From Erythrobacter sp. (GTDB lineage: Bacteria > Pseudomonadota > Alphaproteobacteria > Sphingomonadales > Sphingomonadaceae), in contig JAHEBH010000009.1 in NCBI GenBank assembly GCA_024642335.1, positions 1 through 62,136 of the forward strand: DNA of 62,136 nt, read 5' to 3'. Below are positions 61,338-62,136 of the stretch, one piece after another. The notes beneath the pieces are model-generated. The model worked only from the letters and a program-made list of their open reading frames with translations. It did no database searches and had not been told where the DNA came from. A program made the translations under genes and the position numbers. Position 1 is the first letter of the stretch. Every line of letters begins with the position of its first letter.

Positions 61338-62136
61338 GCAAGCTGGCCGAACTGAAGGCGCAACTGGCGATCCCCGCCATTGTCGCGCCCATGTTCCTGG
61401 TCTCGGGCGTGGAGCTGGTGGTGGCCAGTTCGCGAGGGGGCCTGCTGGGCACCTTCCCCACGCTCAACGCCCGCACCGGTGCAGCGCTCGACCAGTGGCT
61501 CGGCGAAATGCGCGAGCGGTTGGGCGGCAAGCCTTTTGGCGCGAACCTGATCGTGCACAAGAGCAACCCGCGTTTGCAAGAGGATCTTGCCCTGGTGGTG
61601 AAGCACAAGGTGCCGCTGGTGATCACTTCGCTCGGCGCGGTGCCCGATGTGGTGCAGGCGGTGCAATCCTATGGCGGCATGGTGCTGCATGACGTGATCA
61701 ACATCCGTCATGCGAAAAAGGCGATCGCAGCTGGCGCGGACGGTCTGATCGCGGTCGCCGCCGGGGCAGGGGGCCATGCCGGAACGCTCAGCCCCTTTGC
61801 CCTGACATCGGAAATCCGCGCCTTCTTCGATGGCCCGCTGGCCCTTTCCGGCTGCATCACGCACGGTCGGCATGTTCTGGCGGCACAGGCGATGGGGGCG
61901 GACTTCGCCTATATCGGCTCACACTTCATCGCCGCGCAGGAGAGCATGGCGGGCGATGCGCAGAAGGCGATGATGGTGGAAGCCAGCGCGGCGGACATCG
62001 TCTATACAGACAAGGTCACAGGCGTTGGCGCCAACTTCATGCGCCAGAGCCTTGAGGCTGCACAAATCCCCGATGGACACGGTGCGATGGACCTGTCGGA
62101 CGAAGCCAAGGCGTGGAAAGTCATCTGGTCAGCCGG
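61334..62136 (+). CDS. Nitronate monooxygenase/FabK-like flavoprotein, 3' end cut
   Basis: A TTG within the stop of the acyl-CoA dehydrogenase gene (TTGA overlap), with GGGAG just upstream, opens a frame of at least 267 codons to the window edge. 'AIPAIVAPMFLVSG', 'GGLLGTFPTLN', 'FGANLIVHKSNPRL', 'VPLVITSLG', 'GADGLIAVAAGAGGHAG' and 'LALSGCITHGRHVLAA' are FMN-barrel motifs of nitronate monooxygenase/2-nitropropane dioxygenase and enoyl-ACP reductase II. Genes of this type often sit in beta-oxidation operons, where they may reduce or detoxify pathway by-products. The true substrate is unknown. Confidence 0.88.
   Translation, partial: MSKLAELKAQLAIPAIVAPMFLVSGVELVVASSRGGLLGTFPTLNARTGAALDQWLGEMRERLGGKPFGANLIVHKSNPRLQEDLALVVKHKVPLVITSLGAVPDVVQAVQSYGGMVLHDVINIRHAKKAIAAGADGLIAVAAGAGGHAGTLSPFALTSEIRAFFDGPLALSGCITHGRHVLAAQAMGADFAYIGSHFIAAQESMAGDAQKAMMVEASAADIVYTDKVTGVGANFMRQSLEAAQIPDGHGAMDLSDEAKAWKVIWSA

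Noticed and set aside
1-62136. CRISPR arrays, insertion sequences, prophage or rRNA/tRNA genes
   Set aside because: I saw no regularly spaced repeats, transposase, integrase or structural RNA signature anywhere in the window.

Overview
The window is GC-rich, densely packed and free of insertion sequences, phage genes, CRISPR arrays and tRNA/rRNA genes. Its gene content is that of a chromosomal segment of an alphaproteobacterium of the order Sphingomonadales, probably Erythrobacteraceae-like (inferred from protein families only): a TonB-dependent receptor with multidomain SnoaL-like proteins and amidohydrolases, a CHASE2 adenylate cyclase with FecR, and a MerR-linked beta-oxidation cluster. 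GTG and TTG starts and four-base ATGA/GTGA gene overlaps are frequent.

Region 1 (1-3.5 kb, minus strand) is a coupled three-gene operon: DUF3604 protein, PpiC-type prolyl isomerase, HupE/UreJ-like membrane protein (cut by the left edge). Region 2 (3.6-29 kb) is a catabolic/uptake island. It has LysR and AraC regulators, two paralogous Asp-box (sialidase-fold) proteins, two paralogous triple-SnoaL proteins, three amidohydrolases, an HpcH/HpaI aldolase, a cupin protein, an orphan substrate-binding lipoprotein and a large TonB-dependent receptor. A second gene block on the other strand holds SnoaL, succinate-semialdehyde-type dehydrogenase and BKACE genes, followed by an iron ADH-MFS-SDR operon. 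The substrate cannot be read from sequence; an oxygenated or aromatic/plant-derived compound is a reasonable guess, and sialic acid is unlikely because no sialate catabolic genes are present.

Region 3 (29-42.3 kb) is the most unusual part. A six-gene minus-strand operon, with every junction a 4-bp ATGA/GTGA overlap, encodes: a CHASE2-type membrane sensor with a degenerate histidine-kinase ATPase domain; a stand-alone receiver; a PgsC/CapC-like membrane protein with an internally duplicated core and a large extra domain; an anchored protein of unknown fold; a protein resembling zinc-dependent poly-gamma-glutamate hydrolases; and a 1390-residue PgsB/CapB-like (Mur-ligase-type) amide ligase with a HEAT-like N-terminus. 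This looks like a sensor-controlled, previously uncharacterised relative of poly-gamma-glutamate synthesis. A REC-Hpt protein and a beta-barrel outer-membrane protein converge on it from the other side, across a perfect 19-bp inverted repeat.

Region 4 (42.5-53.4 kb) is a dense signalling block: CHASE2 adenylate cyclase, FecR protein, small TPR-like protein, membrane protein with a cyclic-nucleotide-binding domain, PP2C phosphatase, transmembrane Ser/Thr kinase, small K+-channel-like protein, SLOG-SLATT membrane protein and TIR-FHA protein. The kinase/phosphatase/FHA combination suggests a phospho-switch; TIR and SLATT domains are typical effectors of bacterial conflict systems. Whether regions 3 and 4 form one system is inference from adjacency.

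Region 5 (53.6 kb to the end) is a fatty-acid or related acyl-CoA degradation cluster: MerR regulator and acyl-CoA ligase on the minus strand, and divergently thiolase, 3-hydroxyacyl-CoA dehydrogenase/enoyl-CoA hydratase fusion, acyl-CoA dehydrogenase and a nitronate monooxygenase-like flavoprotein (cut by the right edge).
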